In this document: piece after piece, positions 63,615 through 64,000 of the stretch
Numbering within the stretch: the stretch's first letter is position 1
Layout of the letters: every line of letters begins with the position of its first letter
Assembly (NCBI GenBank): GCA_965140555.1
Contig: OZ223259.1
Coordinates: 682,001 to 746,000 of the forward strand
Origin: UBA1351 sp965140555
GTDB taxonomy: Bacteria; Bacillota; Clostridia; Lachnospirales; Vallitaleaceae
Length of the DNA stretch: 64,000 bases
Direction: 5' to 3'
Program-made: the position numbers and the translations under genes
Notes under the pieces: model-generated
Told to the model about the DNA's origin: nothing
Database searches by the model: none
The model's input: only the letters and a program-made list of their open reading frames with translations

Positions 63615-64000
63615 ATGGAGAATTGGTCAAGAGATAGAGAAAAATATCAGTTAGATGATGAAGTGTACATAACAAAAGCTAGTGAAGACGAGTTTTCAAT
63701 ATTTGAGTCAATTTATGGAGACGGTCAAAGCAATCGATTTGCAATAAAGCATTGGGATTTGAGATTAGCTATCAGTTTAGATACACCTTTTGCTATTGGT
63801 AATAGTTATTACTGGATTGTTAAAGATGATGTAAAAGTTGGTGGGGTCTTGATAGAGCCAAATGTAATTGCACGATTATTTTTAATACCTCCATATAATG
63901 ATTTATATAGAGTTTTGAAAATGTTAAAGAAACTATTGATAAAATGGTCTGATCCTAAGAAAAACATCAATGCTTTTCAAATAAATAATGAACAAGGAAA
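63615..64000 (+). CDS. Cassette gene: GNAT-like acetyltransferase (cut by window edge)
   Basis: 128 residues are visible from an ATG with AAGGAGA ~10 nt upstream. The order YITKASEDEFSIFESIYGD, YYWIVKDDVKVGGVLIEPNV and LIPPYNDLYRVLKMLKKLL matches the first half of a GNAT fold (strand with substrate loop, central strands, then the acetyl-CoA helix region). The distal half is outside the window. It lies in the fourth cassette of array 2, left core GTTAGAC. Confidence 0.6.
   Translation, partial: MENWSRDREKYQLDDEVYITKASEDEFSIFESIYGDGQSNRFAIKHWDLRLAISLDTPFAIGNSYYWIVKDDVKVGGVLIEPNVIARLFLIPPYNDLYRVLKMLKKLLIKWSDPKKNINAFQINNEQG

Noticed and set aside
1..64000. CRISPR array, rRNA or tRNA genes, or an integron integrase gene
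   Set aside because: No regularly spaced repeats, no rRNA or tRNA-like sequence, and no intact tyrosine recombinase were seen. The scrap at 12285-12446 is too decayed and does not look like IntI.

Overview
The window looks like a chromosomal segment of a low-GC Gram-positive bacterium, most likely a Clostridia (Lachnospirales-like) species. The evidence is strong AGGAGG-type ribosome binding sites, AT-rich coding, a 2-oxoacid:ferredoxin oxidoreductase, an Agr-type peptide quorum-sensing locus, lipoproteins with Gram-positive-style lipoboxes, and IS3/IS256/IS1182-type insertion sequences. No rRNA, tRNA or CRISPR array was seen.

Layout. 1-11.5 kb is housekeeping: an ABC ATPase, a CobW/HypB/UreG-like GTPase and a substrate-binding-like protein without signal peptide; a hybrid histidine kinase; a Nudix hydrolase; a conserved unknown gene with a YedK/SRAP protein; MscS; and korAB. 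11.6-12.7 kb is decayed mobile DNA. 12.7-16.4 kb is a first integron-type gene cassette array. 16.4-17.9 kb holds two exported or membrane genes. 18-31 kb is an IS-rich block around a type I restriction-modification operon with an extra single-TRD HsdS and a small-RNA candidate. 31.4-39.5 kb is an accessory or defence-like island: an M48 protease, two VirD4/TraG-like ATPases (one without a Walker A motif), a dead radical SAM/SPASM maturase, a RES-domain protein and an RX4H HEPN-like protein. 40.8-47.7 kb has exported proteins, an IS-broken subtilase and a complete agrBDCA-type system. 48-60.4 kb is again chromosomal: two esterases, two AraC regulators, a large UvrA-like protein with a duplicated TrmO/TsaA-like N-terminus, a DUF422 protein, two TetR regulators and membrane proteins. 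From 60.7 kb to the window end runs a second gene cassette array.

Main discovery. Three clear attC-like sites (14373-14446, 62009-62082, 63492-63564) share one architecture: RYYYAAC, 3-4 nt, a 7-8 nt L'' arm, 33-36 nt, a perfectly complementary L' arm, 7 nt resembling NSGGWNC, then GTTRRRY. In each case the R'' box is the perfect complement of the core at the left end of its own cassette (GTTATGC/GCATAAC, GTTAAGC/GCTTAAC, GTTATAC/GTATAAC) and not of the core to its right. This is the signature left by integrase-mediated cassette insertion. Both arrays start after a related ~50-bp leader, and both carry a cassette for the same lipoprotein family with the same TTATAC boundary. No integron integrase lies in the window, so the loci are either CALIN-like or served by an integrase elsewhere. 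Cassette cargo includes a DUF4062/TIR-like protein, a PD-(D/E)XK-like protein, a VOC protein, lipoproteins and a GNAT-like protein.

Other points of note are a serine-type (lactone-like) AgrD with a 21-bp-spaced LytTR-like operator, a MITE with target duplication, a 48-bp palindrome, and an overlooked 30-codon gene between hsdM and hsdS.
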